Shown: in pieces, positions 8,416-17,097 of the stretch
Numbering within the stretch: position 1 is the stretch's first letter
Layout: every line of letters starts with the position of its first letter
NCBI GenBank assembly: GCA_016794505.1
Contig: JAEUJZ010000049.1
Location: 188,136-252,135, forward strand
DNA from: Myxococcales bacterium
GTDB lineage: Bacteria > Myxococcota_A > Polyangia > Palsa-1104 > JAEUJZ01
Direction: 5' to 3'
Length of the DNA stretch: 64,000 nucleotides
Notes under the pieces: generated by a model
Database searches by the model: none
Told to the model about the DNA's origin: nothing
The model's input: the letters and a program-made list of their open reading frames with translations, nothing else
Program-made: the position numbers and the translations under genes

Positions 8416-9258
8416 TTATTTGTTACCCCAGCGGGTATCAGCCATTTGTTCGTTTTCTTGTTCTTTCTTAAAGATCTCTTCCGCGACCTCTTTGATCTTC
8501 GTCAGAAGCATATTCTTGTTGGTGCTGACCTTGGGATGCTGCAGATGCCCGACGGGGCGATCTGGCTCTTTGGGATCAGGCACTTCATTGGCCAGCGCCG
8601 CAGCCAGCTGCTGTTTCTTTTCAGCAAAGGCAATCAGGGTCATATCGCCCAGCGAGATCCGCTGGTCCCCTGCCGTTGCCTGCGACGCGGCGTGGGCGCG
8701 CAGAGCGTCCAGCATGCGCAAAGACGCATCGATCGTCGCCCGCGACAGGGTTGGCTCAGACGAGCCCGCCGCGTCATCTGGGTCACGTCCAGCGTGACGG
8801 GGCGGCACGACGACCGGCATGCCGGGGGGCGTCGGGGCGCTCTTTTCGATGGTTCTCTCGATAGCGGCCAGGATGGGCTCCGCCTGCGCCGCCGGCAGCA
8901 CGCTCCACAGCGGGCGATCCGCGTCGGCGTGATCACGCGCCGAAAGGCCGGCGCGGGCCACCTCGGGCGGCTCCCAGGTGGTTGCTACCGTCGGGAAGCT
9001 TGGTGGTTCAGCAGCGGCTGGAGCCCGCTCTTTTGGCTCCGTAGCCAAGAGGTCTCGGACGCGCTGCGGGCGCGAAGCCGGCGCCACCGTCTGAAGCGGC
9101 AGCGTCGACGCGCGGGCTGTCGGGGTGGCCGGTGTGGCATCCGGGCGGGCCGCACGACCGCCTGCGCTGAGTCGGTCGAACACCGAGTCCGCCATCCGCT
9201 GCGACGCGGCGGCCGCTTGGGGCACAAATGGCGCTGCGTTGTTCGTCGGCTCTGCCAT
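8416..9258 (-). CDS. Unknown 280-residue protein inside the eCIS operon
   Basis: No family is recognised. The first 190 residues are rich in Ala and Pro and probably disordered (TPATPTARASTLPLQTV). The last 90 are charged and helical, with RATIDASLRMLDALRAHAAS, then a Lys/Glu-rich end. The gene begins 2 bp after the tube gene and is followed 63 bp later by the adaptor gene, so it is co-transcribed with structural genes. Candidate roles are a tape-measure-like or adaptor component, an assembly factor, or a cargo-loading protein. It is far too short for a conventional tape measure of a long particle. The position is well supported but the role is speculative. Confidence 0.6.
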   Translation of the reverse strand: MAEPTNNAAPFVPQAAAASQRMADSVFDRLSAGGRAARPDATPATPTARASTLPLQTVAPASRPQRVRDLLATEPKERAPAAAEPPSFPTVATTWEPPEVARAGLSARDHADADRPLWSVLPAAQAEPILAAIERTIEKSAPTPPGMPVVVPPRHAGRDPDDAAGSSEPTLSRATIDASLRMLDALRAHAASQATAGDQRISLGDMTLIAFAEKKQQLAAALANEVPDPKEPDRPVGHLQHPKVSTNKNMLLTKIKEVAEEIFKKEQENEQMADTRWGNK

Positions 9259-9260
9259 GG

Positions 9261-9716
9261 TTACAGACCTGCCTTATAGGTCAGTCCTTCGTGCGCAATC
9301 TCGATGGTTTCGATCGAGATTTCATTTTTGCTGGCATCGAAGTCTGGGCCTTCCCACTTGCAAACCCAGGCTTTGGTAAATTGCCAGCTATGCACTCGCT
9401 TACCACCGGGACCTAATTGGATAATGGTACCGTTAAATCGGGTAAGCGGCGCACCCGGATCGTCGTTGACGTATTGCAGCCGCTTTTCCCAGAGAAATGC
9501 ATTTGCGAACCCTTGCTTCAGTACAAGATTGGGGTGCTTGGTGCGGCCGATGAGCTTGTGCTCAGTGGTGTTTAGACCGCCTTCTTGCACGGACACGACC
9601 TCTGCTTCGGACTTGAGACCGCTGCAGGAACGGAAGAATGCTTCCTGCACGCCTTCGATCTCGACTGCGAAGTGATAGACGCCGTACGCTTCTGGTCTGC
9701 GCCCGGTCTCGCCCAT
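9261..9716 (-). CDS. Inner tube protein (T4 gp19-like phage tail tube)
   Basis: At 151 residues this has the normal length of a gp19/Afp1/Afp5-type tube subunit. The start MGETGRRPEAYGVYHFAVEIEG and the segment FFRSCSGLKSEAEV are characteristic of this fold, in which hexameric rings stack into the inner tube. The C-terminus IETIEIAHEGLTYKAGL also fits the family. The gene starts 12 bp after the stop of the second sheath gene and 2 bp before the unknown gene, so the unit is tightly packed. Because the paralogues at 12562 and 13684 are twice as long, this is the only canonical tube protein in the window. Confidence 0.88.
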   Translation of the reverse strand: MGETGRRPEAYGVYHFAVEIEGVQEAFFRSCSGLKSEAEVVSVQEGGLNTTEHKLIGRTKHPNLVLKQGFANAFLWEKRLQYVNDDPGAPLTRFNGTIIQLGPGGKRVHSWQFTKAWVCKWEGPDFDASKNEISIETIEIAHEGLTYKAGL

Positions 9717-9728
9717 TGCTTTACCCCT

Positions 9729-11507
9729 TTATTCCTTACGTAGTGCTCTTTCTGCCATTTCTTGTTCGATAGTGAACAAGATAAATTCAGCAGGAAGTGC
9801 AGGTGCTACTCGTACTTCAACAACAAGGCGACCACTATCGACAATTTCTGGACTGTTCGTTTCTGAGTTACAGCGAACTATATAACAATTTTCAGCAGAC
9901 CCGCCAGCAAAATACCCTTTGGTGTACAGGTCGTTGAGAAATAATGATACCTCGCGCTCAACGATAGCCCAGGTATCGGGAGTATTTGGCTCAAACGAAA
10001 TCCACTGCGTGCCAATTTCGATGGCTCGCCTCAACATAATGAATAAACGCCGGACGTTGAGGTAGCGCCACTCGGGCTCTCCGGCGCAGGTCCGCGCACC
10101 CCAGATGCGGATGCCACGGCCCGTGAACGAGCGGATGGTGTTGATTCCTTCGGCGTTGAGTTGTCCTACGTGATCATCGGACAACGGGAGTGTAAGTTGC
10201 GTCACGCCGAAAAGTTGCTCGTTGGCCGGGGCTTTGTGAACCCCGTGCTGCGTCTCGCTGCGCGCGAACACACCCGCGACGTGCCCCGACGGTGGCTGGC
10301 GTTGGTTCGTGCCATTTGGGCCCGGCACCATCAGCCACGGAAAATAGTACGCGGCATAGCTGCTATCGCGTCGCTGGCGCATGCGGCGGATCTCTTCGAT
10401 GTCGCGCGTCTCAGGCAGATCGAGGATGGCGAAGCGATCCTGCAGGCGCTCGCATAGATCGATCATGGCGTCGTGGATGCGCTGCACGAAGATACGGGCT
10501 TCAGGCACGGACAAGCGGTTGTAGGCCTGCATGGCATCGGGGACCATGACCAGCGCAACGTCCTCGACGGCGCCAAGCGCTAAGAGGCCTCGGCGGTCAT
10601 GCATGCCGTTGTCGTAGCCAATGAAGTCCTCAGCGGTCATTCCCTCGGTACCGTCGCGCCCACCGGCCAGACGCTCAAGCGGGGTGACGACGGGCAGGTT
10701 GTTGGGCAAAGGAGAGGTCGAGGCCAGGTCCTCCAAGCGAATAAGCTGCGACTGCTCGTTGATGACCCGCGGCGCGTAGTAGCGCGAGAGCGGACTCATC
10801 TGCAGATTGCGAAAGACCTCGCGCCGGTCGCGTAGAGAGGCATACACCTCAAACTCGATGACCTCGACATAGGTCGGCGATGCAGCGGCGTAGCGACGGA
10901 CAATGGGCGTGTCGGTGCCCCATCGCAGCGTCTTTTCTTTTTCGTCGACTTCGCTGAGCACGACATAGTCGCTGTTTTCGCGATCGTAGATACGCACCAG
11001 CGAGCCGCGCTCGATGCCGCGCGTCGACGTGACGCGAGCGCCAGCCGCACCGACGGAGAGATCGAGTGTGAGCAGCGTCTTGGTGCCGGTCGAGCGGGCG
11101 AAACGGACCCAGATGCTGTTGCCCCAGCGGCCTTCGTTGACGGCGCGAACGCAGACGGTGTCTTTGTCCCAGCCGTCTTTGATGACGCGACTGGCGGGCG
11201 CGGCGTGCTCAGGCAGTAACGTCCCGCCGACACGAGCGCGGCGCGCGACGCGGACGACGTAGCAGGTACGGCCACCGTTTAGGAAGAATCCCTCGACGGC
11301 TCGTGCGAGATAGCCATCGTTGCTGCCGCCATAGATATCGACAAACTCGGCCCAGCTTTGCAGAAGCCGGGGGGTGTCCAGCGGCCCCTTGTTCGCAGTG
11401 CCGACGAAGCCGGCGATATGCGTGTTGGCCACTGCGACCGGAGTGACTCGGGACTGGTACCCGATGTGATATACGCCAGGGGGTCTTGCTTCACGCGACA
11501 CAATCAT
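9729..11507 (-). CDS. Phage tail sheath-like protein 2 (long form)
   Basis: This 592-residue sheath begins with the typical N-terminus (RPPGVYH) and ends with the conserved sheath C-terminal domain (GRGIRIWGARTCAGEPEWRY, then VRRLFIMLRRAIEIGTQWISFEPN). It forms the contractile outer layer in this family. It is about 190 residues longer than the sheath at 14701 because of an inserted middle domain (residues about 90-290), likely exposed on the particle surface. It is the first gene of the second eCIS unit: it follows a terminator and its start codon has GAGGA seven bases upstream. The 3' end of the gene uses more A/T-ending codons than its 5' part, suggesting mosaic origin. Confidence 0.88.
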   Translation of the reverse strand: MIVSREARPPGVYHIGYQSRVTPVAVANTHIAGFVGTANKGPLDTPRLLQSWAEFVDIYGGSNDGYLARAVEGFFLNGGRTCYVVRVARRARVGGTLLPEHAAPASRVIKDGWDKDTVCVRAVNEGRWGNSIWVRFARSTGTKTLLTLDLSVGAAGARVTSTRGIERGSLVRIYDRENSDYVVLSEVDEKEKTLRWGTDTPIVRRYAAASPTYVEVIEFEVYASLRDRREVFRNLQMSPLSRYYAPRVINEQSQLIRLEDLASTSPLPNNLPVVTPLERLAGGRDGTEGMTAEDFIGYDNGMHDRRGLLALGAVEDVALVMVPDAMQAYNRLSVPEARIFVQRIHDAMIDLCERLQDRFAILDLPETRDIEEIRRMRQRRDSSYAAYYFPWLMVPGPNGTNQRQPPSGHVAGVFARSETQHGVHKAPANEQLFGVTQLTLPLSDDHVGQLNAEGINTIRSFTGRGIRIWGARTCAGEPEWRYLNVRRLFIMLRRAIEIGTQWISFEPNTPDTWAIVEREVSLFLNDLYTKGYFAGGSAENCYIVRCNSETNSPEIVDSGRLVVEVRVAPALPAEFILFTIEQEMAERALRKE

Positions 11508-11679
11508 CAGAGCATCCTCAGACGAAAGATCTCAGGCAACGGAGCACTCAGAGACTGCAGCCTTGTTGGGACGCTACGTTCTCTACTTCAGGTGACAGTC
11601 CACACCGACGGTGAAGACTGCCGAGTCTCACTACTTCTCAGCAGCACGATTTTACCAAGGGGGCGCGACGACGTGGGGA
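11508..11679 (-). promoter_or_regulatory. Upstream region of second eCIS unit
   Basis: The 326 bp between the DUF6760 stop and the second sheath contain no gene. They hold a terminator (11680-11709) and then this stretch, which must carry the promoter of the second unit. A strong sigma-70 hexamer pair is not obvious, but the element at 11566-11582 matches one ahead of the first unit. Confidence 0.45.
11566..11582 (-). promoter_or_regulatory. Shared eCIS upstream element, copy 2
   Basis: The minus-strand sequence AGAACGTAGCGTCCCAA is 15/17 identical to AGAACGTAGCGATCCAA at 16741-16757. It lies 59 bp ahead of the start codon of sheath 2, against 56 bp for the other copy ahead of the cap gene. 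The conserved position and sequence suggest a shared activator site or an alternative sigma-factor promoter element. Confidence 0.55.
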
Positions 11680-11709
11680 AAAAAGGAGTCCGATAGGAGA
11701 CTCCTTTTT
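11680..11709 (-). terminator. Intrinsic terminator between the two eCIS units
   Basis: AAAAAGGAGTC (11680-11690) and GACTCCTTTTT (11699-11709) form a perfect 11-bp stem with an 8-base loop. Flanking A and T runs make it work on either strand. It lies 125 bp after the DUF6760 stop and would end transcription of the first unit. Confidence 0.85.
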
Positions 11710-11833
11710 CGATCGACATGACGGAACGGCTGAGAATGGCCGGCACGTGGTGACGCGACCTGGCATCTGACGCTTTGGTCGGACTGGCTGCGGGAAGGCG
11801 GGACCGCTTGACCGCTTGGCTTTGCGGTCGCAG

Positions 11834-12004
11834 TTATCCACGTCGGCGGGCTTCGTTGATCTCGCGGTTGATGCGCGCGATCTCACGCAGCCAGATGTGC
11901 CGCTCGTCGTGTTCCATGTTGAGGACGTCGTCGAGCGGCCAGTGGAAGTGGTACGCGATGTAGGCTACCTCCTGGTACAGCTGATCCAGGGGGTAGCTCG
12001 TTAT
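11834..12004 (-). CDS. DUF6760 family small protein, apparent ATA start
   Basis: This 56-residue gene is easily missed. The frame reads LYQEVAYIAYHFHWPLDDVL and then HIWLREIARINREINEARRR before TAA. That is the compact helical DUF6760 family found just after the tail-assembly chaperone in many eCIS loci. The frame has a stop (TGA) shortly upstream, and no ATG, GTG or TTG lies before the conserved SYPLDQLYQE segment. The codon at the expected position is ATA (12002-12004), which overlaps the chaperone TAA stop and has GGGGGG directly upstream. A CTG six codons... further in (before DQLY) is the other option. The function is presumed to be in particle assembly. Confidence 0.75.
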   Translation of the reverse strand: MTSYPLDQLYQEVAYIAYHFHWPLDDVLNMEHDERHIWLREIARINREINEARRRG

Positions 12005-12390
12005 CCCCCCTGGCCGACGACGCGGCCATCACCTCCTCCAAGCAGATCGATATCGAACTCGTGCTGGCAGCTTGGACACTTGGCGTGGATGCGCGGAGCG
12101 CCTTCCTCGTTGATACGGCGATAGAACTCCTGCAGGTAGGCCAAGTCGGTCGAGAACAGGTTCTCGATGACTTCGGTGTCCACGATCGAAAGCTCACCGA
12201 GCTTGGTGATCACGCGACTGAGAAGCACGATGACCAGATAGGCGCGGTTGTTCTGGACGCGGTAGTCCTGCAGCGGGACGATTTCGTCCTTGGCCGTGGC
12301 CAGGCGCATCACCCCGGTGCGATGGAGCTTTCCTTCGCTATCGATATAGCCTTTGGGAAGCGTGAACGGGAATTCGGTTTTGAATGCCAT
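12001..12390 (-). CDS. Phage tail assembly chaperone-like protein of eCIS
   Basis: This 129-residue protein (FPFTLPKGYIDSEGKLHRTG, then AYLVIVLLSRVITKLGEL) matches the small 'phage tail assembly protein' found between tube and DUF6760 genes in eCIS clusters. Near the C-terminus, HAKCPSCQHEFDIDL is a single CxxC knuckle, which could bind zinc only if paired with another subunit or residue. The stop codon overlaps the next gene, so the two are probably translated together. Its role is inferred to be chaperoning tube or sheath subunits before polymerisation. Confidence 0.72.
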   Translation of the reverse strand: MAFKTEFPFTLPKGYIDSEGKLHRTGVMRLATAKDEIVPLQDYRVQNNRAYLVIVLLSRVITKLGELSIVDTEVIENLFSTDLAYLQEFYRRINEEGAPRIHAKCPSCQHEFDIDLLGGGDGRVVGQGG

Positions 12391-12561
12391 GGTCTACCTT
12401 GTTGCCCTTGTCTAAGGGGCTGTGCGGGTATCTCTTTCTGCTGCAGTGAAGGTGGACGCCGCCCGGATTAACTCAGAATGAGACAGAGCTGGCGCTTGAT
12501 GCGGTGAAGCGTTGAGTAGATATGTGGAAATCGAAGACAAGGCCAAGTTTGATAGGAGAAG

Positions 12562-13491
12562 TTATCCTGAAAATTTCCCGGTAGGCATGTACTTGAAATC
12601 CATCCGTTCGCAGTACATTTCGATCTTTACTTGGCGGACCTTCTCACTTGCGGCTTCAAGCTTCTCGGGAGTGAATTTGATAATTCCCAGCCCGAAAAAG
12701 TCGACATTAAATAGGATGCTGCTGACATCCGTTTGCAAGTATTCCAGATGCCCAGTTTTCTCGTGCGCAGGATCGCTGTGGCCTTTTGTTACAAATTCAT
12801 CATACCACTTATACCAAGGCTCAGCATCAACTTCGGGAATATAGAAAACAACATTCGGGAAGTCGATCTGTGCGGGTTCTTTTTGAAATAGCAAGCGCTC
12901 GCCGATGGCGTTATCGACGATATTCTGCTTGATCGTCAGGGCGTCGACTTTGCTGACCCTGCGCGTATCCATGCCGTCGACAGCAAAGCGAAAGTTGGCA
13001 GCCTGCCAGCGCTTCTGTTTCTCGGTATCTTTTGGCACCGGCAGAACAGACTGGCTGCCTGGTGAGTACTTTACTTCGCTCCACTCTGGAGCCATTTTAA
13101 TTGTGAACTTGCAGGCTTCCTTGCTGGCCGCATCGACGGGCGGAAGACCAATTTCTGTGATCAATGCCTCATAAAATGATAAACGAACAATCTCTTTGAA
13201 GTCATAGTTGGCGGTGACGATGGCACCTTCTTTGCGTTCATGCTCATAGCGAATGCTGCTCTGGAGCCACTGATAAAAGGGCTCAGTCATGGAAGAGCCA
13301 CAGGTGAAAGTGATCTCTTCCATTTTGACGTTGCCAGCATGCTTGCGCACAGAGAAACCGCCCGATAGGCGCTCCTGTACGGCCTCGGTGGTGGCGAGTC
13401 CGCCCTCTGCCGAAAGCAGCCAGCCTGCGGTCTGCTTTTGCAGCTCTAGCAGGAAGCGATTGGCGACGTATGAACGCATTTTGCCTGGCAC
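12562..13491 (-). CDS. Double-length tube-like tail protein B
   Basis: This 309-residue protein is a paralogue of the one at 13684: both share AGW[LI], the RKH.GNV block, an ALT[IV]KQ[NK]IV block and the C-terminal VR[QR]VK[IV].MYCE segment. The two halves each look like one gp19-type tube fold (for example ITFTCGSSMTEPFYQWLQSS and NFRFAVDGMDTRRVSKVDAL), so the protein is probably a fused tube dimer. Its codon use is much more A/T-rich than that of its paralogue, for example in the last 300 bases, which suggests recent or separate acquisition. The start could also be the internal ATG at codon 5 (MRSYVANRF). Confidence 0.7.
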   Translation of the reverse strand: MPGKMRSYVANRFLLELQKQTAGWLLSAEGGLATTEAVQERLSGGFSVRKHAGNVKMEEITFTCGSSMTEPFYQWLQSSIRYEHERKEGAIVTANYDFKEIVRLSFYEALITEIGLPPVDAASKEACKFTIKMAPEWSEVKYSPGSQSVLPVPKDTEKQKRWQAANFRFAVDGMDTRRVSKVDALTIKQNIVDNAIGERLLFQKEPAQIDFPNVVFYIPEVDAEPWYKWYDEFVTKGHSDPAHEKTGHLEYLQTDVSSILFNVDFFGLGIIKFTPEKLEAASEKVRQVKIEMYCERMDFKYMPTGKFSG

Positions 13492-13529
13492 AGGATACCT
13501 CGCTCTTCGAAAAAATAGAACTCAGAAAA

Positions 13530-13591
13530 GCCTGAGCGGGTGGCGCAGACGGCGTAGGCGACGCTATGCCGCCTGGCCCCCCTGCTCAGGC
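13530..13591 (-). terminator. Long inverted repeat between tube-like genes
   Basis: GCCTGAGC at 13530-13537 and GCTCAGGC at 13584-13591 can pair around 46 bases of GC-rich sequence. On the minus strand the structure is followed by TTTT and then TTCTATTTTTT. It may attenuate transcription between tube-like proteins A and B. The long loop keeps confidence low. Confidence 0.35.
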
Positions 13592-13683
13592 CAACAAAAA
13601 GGAAACCGCGTTTGGCAGGGCACGTGGGCCGCCGAGCTGGACAGACAGACCCACGTGGCGCGGAGCGCGCCGTTTCGCCGCGA

Positions 13684-14628
13684 CTAGCGGGCGCCGAACA
13701 GCGCTTCCGAGTTCGTGTAGTCGAACTTGATGTCTTCGCAGTACATCGAGACCTTGACACGACGAACGGACTCAGCACCGGCCTCGACCTTCTCGGGCGC
13801 GATCTTGAACACGCCGAGGTTGAAGAAGGTCAGGGTGAACAGGCGCTGCTCCATATCGGGCGCCAGGTAGTACAGCGTGCCGCGCTTCTCGTACTTCTCG
13901 TCGCAGCGGCCCATGATGACGAAGTCCTCATGCCACTTGTAGAAGTCGTCAGCCATGGCCTCCGAGACGGTGATCTCAAGGTTCGGGATCACCACGTTGG
14001 CCGGTACCAGCTCGTACTCACGGCGCTGGCCGACGCTGTCGACGACGATCTTCTGCTTGACGGTCAGCGCCTCGATCTTGCTGACGCGATCGCAGTTCAG
14101 GCCGTCGATTTCGAGCTTGAAGTTCGAGGGCAGCCACTTCTTCTGAGCAGCGGCATTGGCGGGCATCGTGATCTTGCTGCCCTTGCCCTTTTCCTTGCGC
14201 GCGGTCTCGGGCTTGAACTTGATGGTCATCAGCGCGGCATCCTTCGACGAAGCGTCGAGGGCCGGCATCGTATACTCTTCGATCATGGCGTGCTGGAACG
14301 TCAGGCGGGCGATCTCAGCCTGATCATAGTCGGCGAACAGCACGGCGCCCTGCTCACGGCCGCGGTTGTTCGACGTCTGATCGAAGCCGGTCTTGATCCA
14401 CTCATAGACGCCCTTGCTCATACCCGTGCCGCACTTGAAGCTGACGGCTTCGTACTGCACGTTGCCCAGGTGCTTACGCGTCAGATGGTCCGAGCCCATC
14501 TTCTCTTCGACGACGTCCGCGACGGCGTGGCCGCCATCGACCTCTTTGATCCAGCCAGCCATCGTGTGGTCTAGCTCAAGGCCGTACTTGCCACCGGAAT
14601 AGCTTCGTTGATTTCTCGTGAGGGCCAT
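13684..14628 (-). CDS. Double-length tube-like tail protein A
   Basis: This 314-residue protein begins MALTRNQRSYSGGKYGLELD. It has two gp19-like halves: the first ends around the segment MTIKFKPETARKEKGKG and the second starts near KKWLPSNFKLEIDGLNCDRV. It pairs with paralogue B just downstream. It is GC-rich like most of the window. It follows the first sheath gene after a stable hairpin, the position normally held by the main tube protein, so it may build the tube together with or instead of the 151-residue protein at 9261. That is an inference from order and fold. Confidence 0.72.
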   Translation of the reverse strand: MALTRNQRSYSGGKYGLELDHTMAGWIKEVDGGHAVADVVEEKMGSDHLTRKHLGNVQYEAVSFKCGTGMSKGVYEWIKTGFDQTSNNRGREQGAVLFADYDQAEIARLTFQHAMIEEYTMPALDASSKDAALMTIKFKPETARKEKGKGSKITMPANAAAQKKWLPSNFKLEIDGLNCDRVSKIEALTVKQKIVVDSVGQRREYELVPANVVIPNLEITVSEAMADDFYKWHEDFVIMGRCDEKYEKRGTLYYLAPDMEQRLFTLTFFNLGVFKIAPEKVEAGAESVRRVKVSMYCEDIKFDYTNSEALFGAR

Positions 14629-14650
14629 GCGTCTTCTCCCAAGCTTGGAG

Positions 14651-14688
14651 TGGCGGGCCCCGGTGCTACCTGCCCGGGGTCCCCGCCA
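14651..14688 (-). other. Stable GC hairpin between sheath 1 and tube-like A
   Basis: TGGCGGG (14651-14657) pairs with CCCGCCA (14682-14688), and CCCCGG (14658-14663) pairs with CCGGGG (14674-14679), leaving a 10-base loop and a 2-base bulge. No T run follows, so it is more likely an mRNA processing or stability element than a terminator. Confidence 0.5.
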
Positions 14689-14700
14689 CCACTGACGGAA

Positions 14701-15921
<1,221 letters not shown>

Positions 15922-15969
15922 GCTGCCTCCCCTTTTCTGTGTGTGTCAGCTTGCGATGAATCCCAGGTC

Positions 15970-16007
15970 AACCTTCCGCGCTTGCGTGAGCGATCTCACG
16001 GAAGGTT
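15970..16007 (-). other. Bulged hairpin between cap and sheath 1
   Basis: AACCTTCC (15970-15977) pairs with GGAAGGTT (16000-16007), and inside it GTGAG (15986-15990) pairs with CTCAC (15995-15999) around a CGAT loop. An 8-base bulge separates the stems. No T run follows on the minus strand, so a processing or attenuation role is more likely than full termination. Confidence 0.4.
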
Positions 16008-16055
16008 TTCGGAACGGCCTGGCGATTGTTGCTACCTATCGGCCTCCGCAGCACC

Positions 16056-16685
16056 TTACTGACGGAGCCGGTTGAGTTTGTTCAGATCGAAAAAGCGTAC
16101 TTCGCGCTCGCGCACGCGCTGGATCGGCCGACCCGTGGTCGGGAACAGCGGGATCGTGGTCCAGCACTGGATCGCCGGCTTCAGCGGCTGGTTCAGGCTC
16201 GACCAGAAGCGCGAGAGCACCGTCTCATCCAGCTTCTGCGACAGCAAAAGCGGGATGTAATCGTCGGGGGCAAACGACTCGCCTTTGAGCTCGGACCCCG
16301 ACAGCGTGGGATGTTCCAAGATCGCTCGAATCGTCGCGCCAAGAAGGAGCTGTTCCTCCTCGGGTGTTTGCGCCCAGCACGAGATCAGATAGTCCAAGCG
16401 CAGCCACAGCGGCATGTCGCGAGCGACTTCGCGAAGCTGTCCATCGGCATCGATCTCTTCGTCGATGAACTGGCCTGTGCGGTTGTTTGAGATCCCCTCT
16501 TCGTCGAGCGTCACGTTGTACAGGTAGACGCTGACGGCGGGGAGCTTGCCTTCGATGTTCTCCTGCTTGGGGGCAGCGACGACAAGATGGACACGCTTGT
16601 AGCCAACCTGCTTGTACTGCTGCTTGAGGAGTTCGCCGATGGTCTGCGAGGTCTCTTTGAGGATGTGGTACTGGGCCGGATTCAT
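16056..16685 (-). CDS. Tail cap/terminator protein (DUF4255, Pvc16 N-terminal-like)
   Basis: This 209-residue protein (LPAVSVYLYNVTLDEEGISN, PLWLRLDYLISCWA, EEEQLLLGATIRAILEHPTL) carries the DUF4255/Pvc16 domain. In eCIS particles this protein caps the far end of sheath and tube and sets the final length. It is the first gene of the locus, as is common for this family. A promoter-like sequence (TTGACA, 18 bp, TAACGT) and a 17-bp element shared with the second unit lie just upstream. The protein ends RFFDLNKLNRLRQ without extra domains. Confidence 0.85.
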   Translation of the reverse strand: MNPAQYHILKETSQTIGELLKQQYKQVGYKRVHLVVAAPKQENIEGKLPAVSVYLYNVTLDEEGISNNRTGQFIDEEIDADGQLREVARDMPLWLRLDYLISCWAQTPEEEQLLLGATIRAILEHPTLSGSELKGESFAPDDYIPLLLSQKLDETVLSRFWSSLNQPLKPAIQCWTTIPLFPTTGRPIQRVREREVRFFDLNKLNRLRQ

Positions 16686-16734
16686 AGCCTATCCAGGCAT
16701 CTGCGCGGGACCGTTTAGGGCGCAGCGCCAAGAT

Positions 16735-16764
16735 ACGTTATTGGATCGCTACGTTCTGTGTCAA
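16735..16764 (-). promoter_or_regulatory. Putative promoter of first eCIS unit
   Basis: On the minus strand TTGACA (16764-16759) and TAACGT (16740-16735) are separated by 18 bp. The -35 hexamer is a perfect sigma-70 match and the -10 keeps TAnnnT. It ends 49 bp before the cap start codon. The spacer contains the shared AGAACGTAGCG element. Confidence 0.5.
16741..16757 (-). promoter_or_regulatory. Shared eCIS upstream element, copy 1
   Basis: The minus-strand sequence AGAACGTAGCGATCCAA lies 56 bp before the cap start codon. It matches the copy at 11566-11582 in 15 of 17 positions. If the hexamers around it are the real promoter, the element fills the spacer, a position typical of MerR-type activators or of overlapping ECF-sigma promoters. 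Confidence 0.55.
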
Positions 16765-16927
16765 CAAGACATTCAAAATGGTGGCCAATTTGTGCGATTA
16801 TCTGCCCATTCTGAACGTAGGCCGATAAATACGCGAAAGGACAGAGAAAACCGCTCACCTCAGACGGTGCGAAGCCAGGGAGAGCGTTCCGCACATTGGT
16901 GCCTGTGTTCCGACTGTGTCGGATTAA

Positions 16928-16943
16928 AAATCATTAATGATTT
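16928..16943. promoter_or_regulatory. 16-bp perfect palindrome (possible operator)
   Basis: AAATCATTAATGATTT reads the same on both strands. It lies in an AT-rich island about 243 bp upstream of the cap gene, in otherwise GC-rich DNA. It suits a dimeric regulator site. A role as terminator for the gene ending at 17098 is less likely because there is no loop or T tract. Confidence 0.4.
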
Positions 16944-17097
16944 CTAATAGTTAATTGGTTCTGCGCTGGGCTATTGGGTATTTGCTGAATACATCAGTGC
17001 CCATGTAAGAACGGCCAGTACAGCCGCTACTGGCGGCCCATGAATTGCGCTGGGTATGGCCGCGGACTGTCGGCCAAACACGTCGTATCTGGGCGGG

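Larger units (their letters stand above)
16686..17097 (-). promoter_or_regulatory. Intergenic region upstream of the eCIS locus
   Basis: These 412 bp separate the cap gene from the end of the multihaem cytochrome gene, both on the minus strand. No gene is seen. The region is locally AT-rich and holds a promoter-like pair (16735-16764), the shared element (16741-16757), a GAACGTAG half-site on the plus strand (16813-16820) and a perfect palindrome (16928-16943). Confidence 0.5.
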
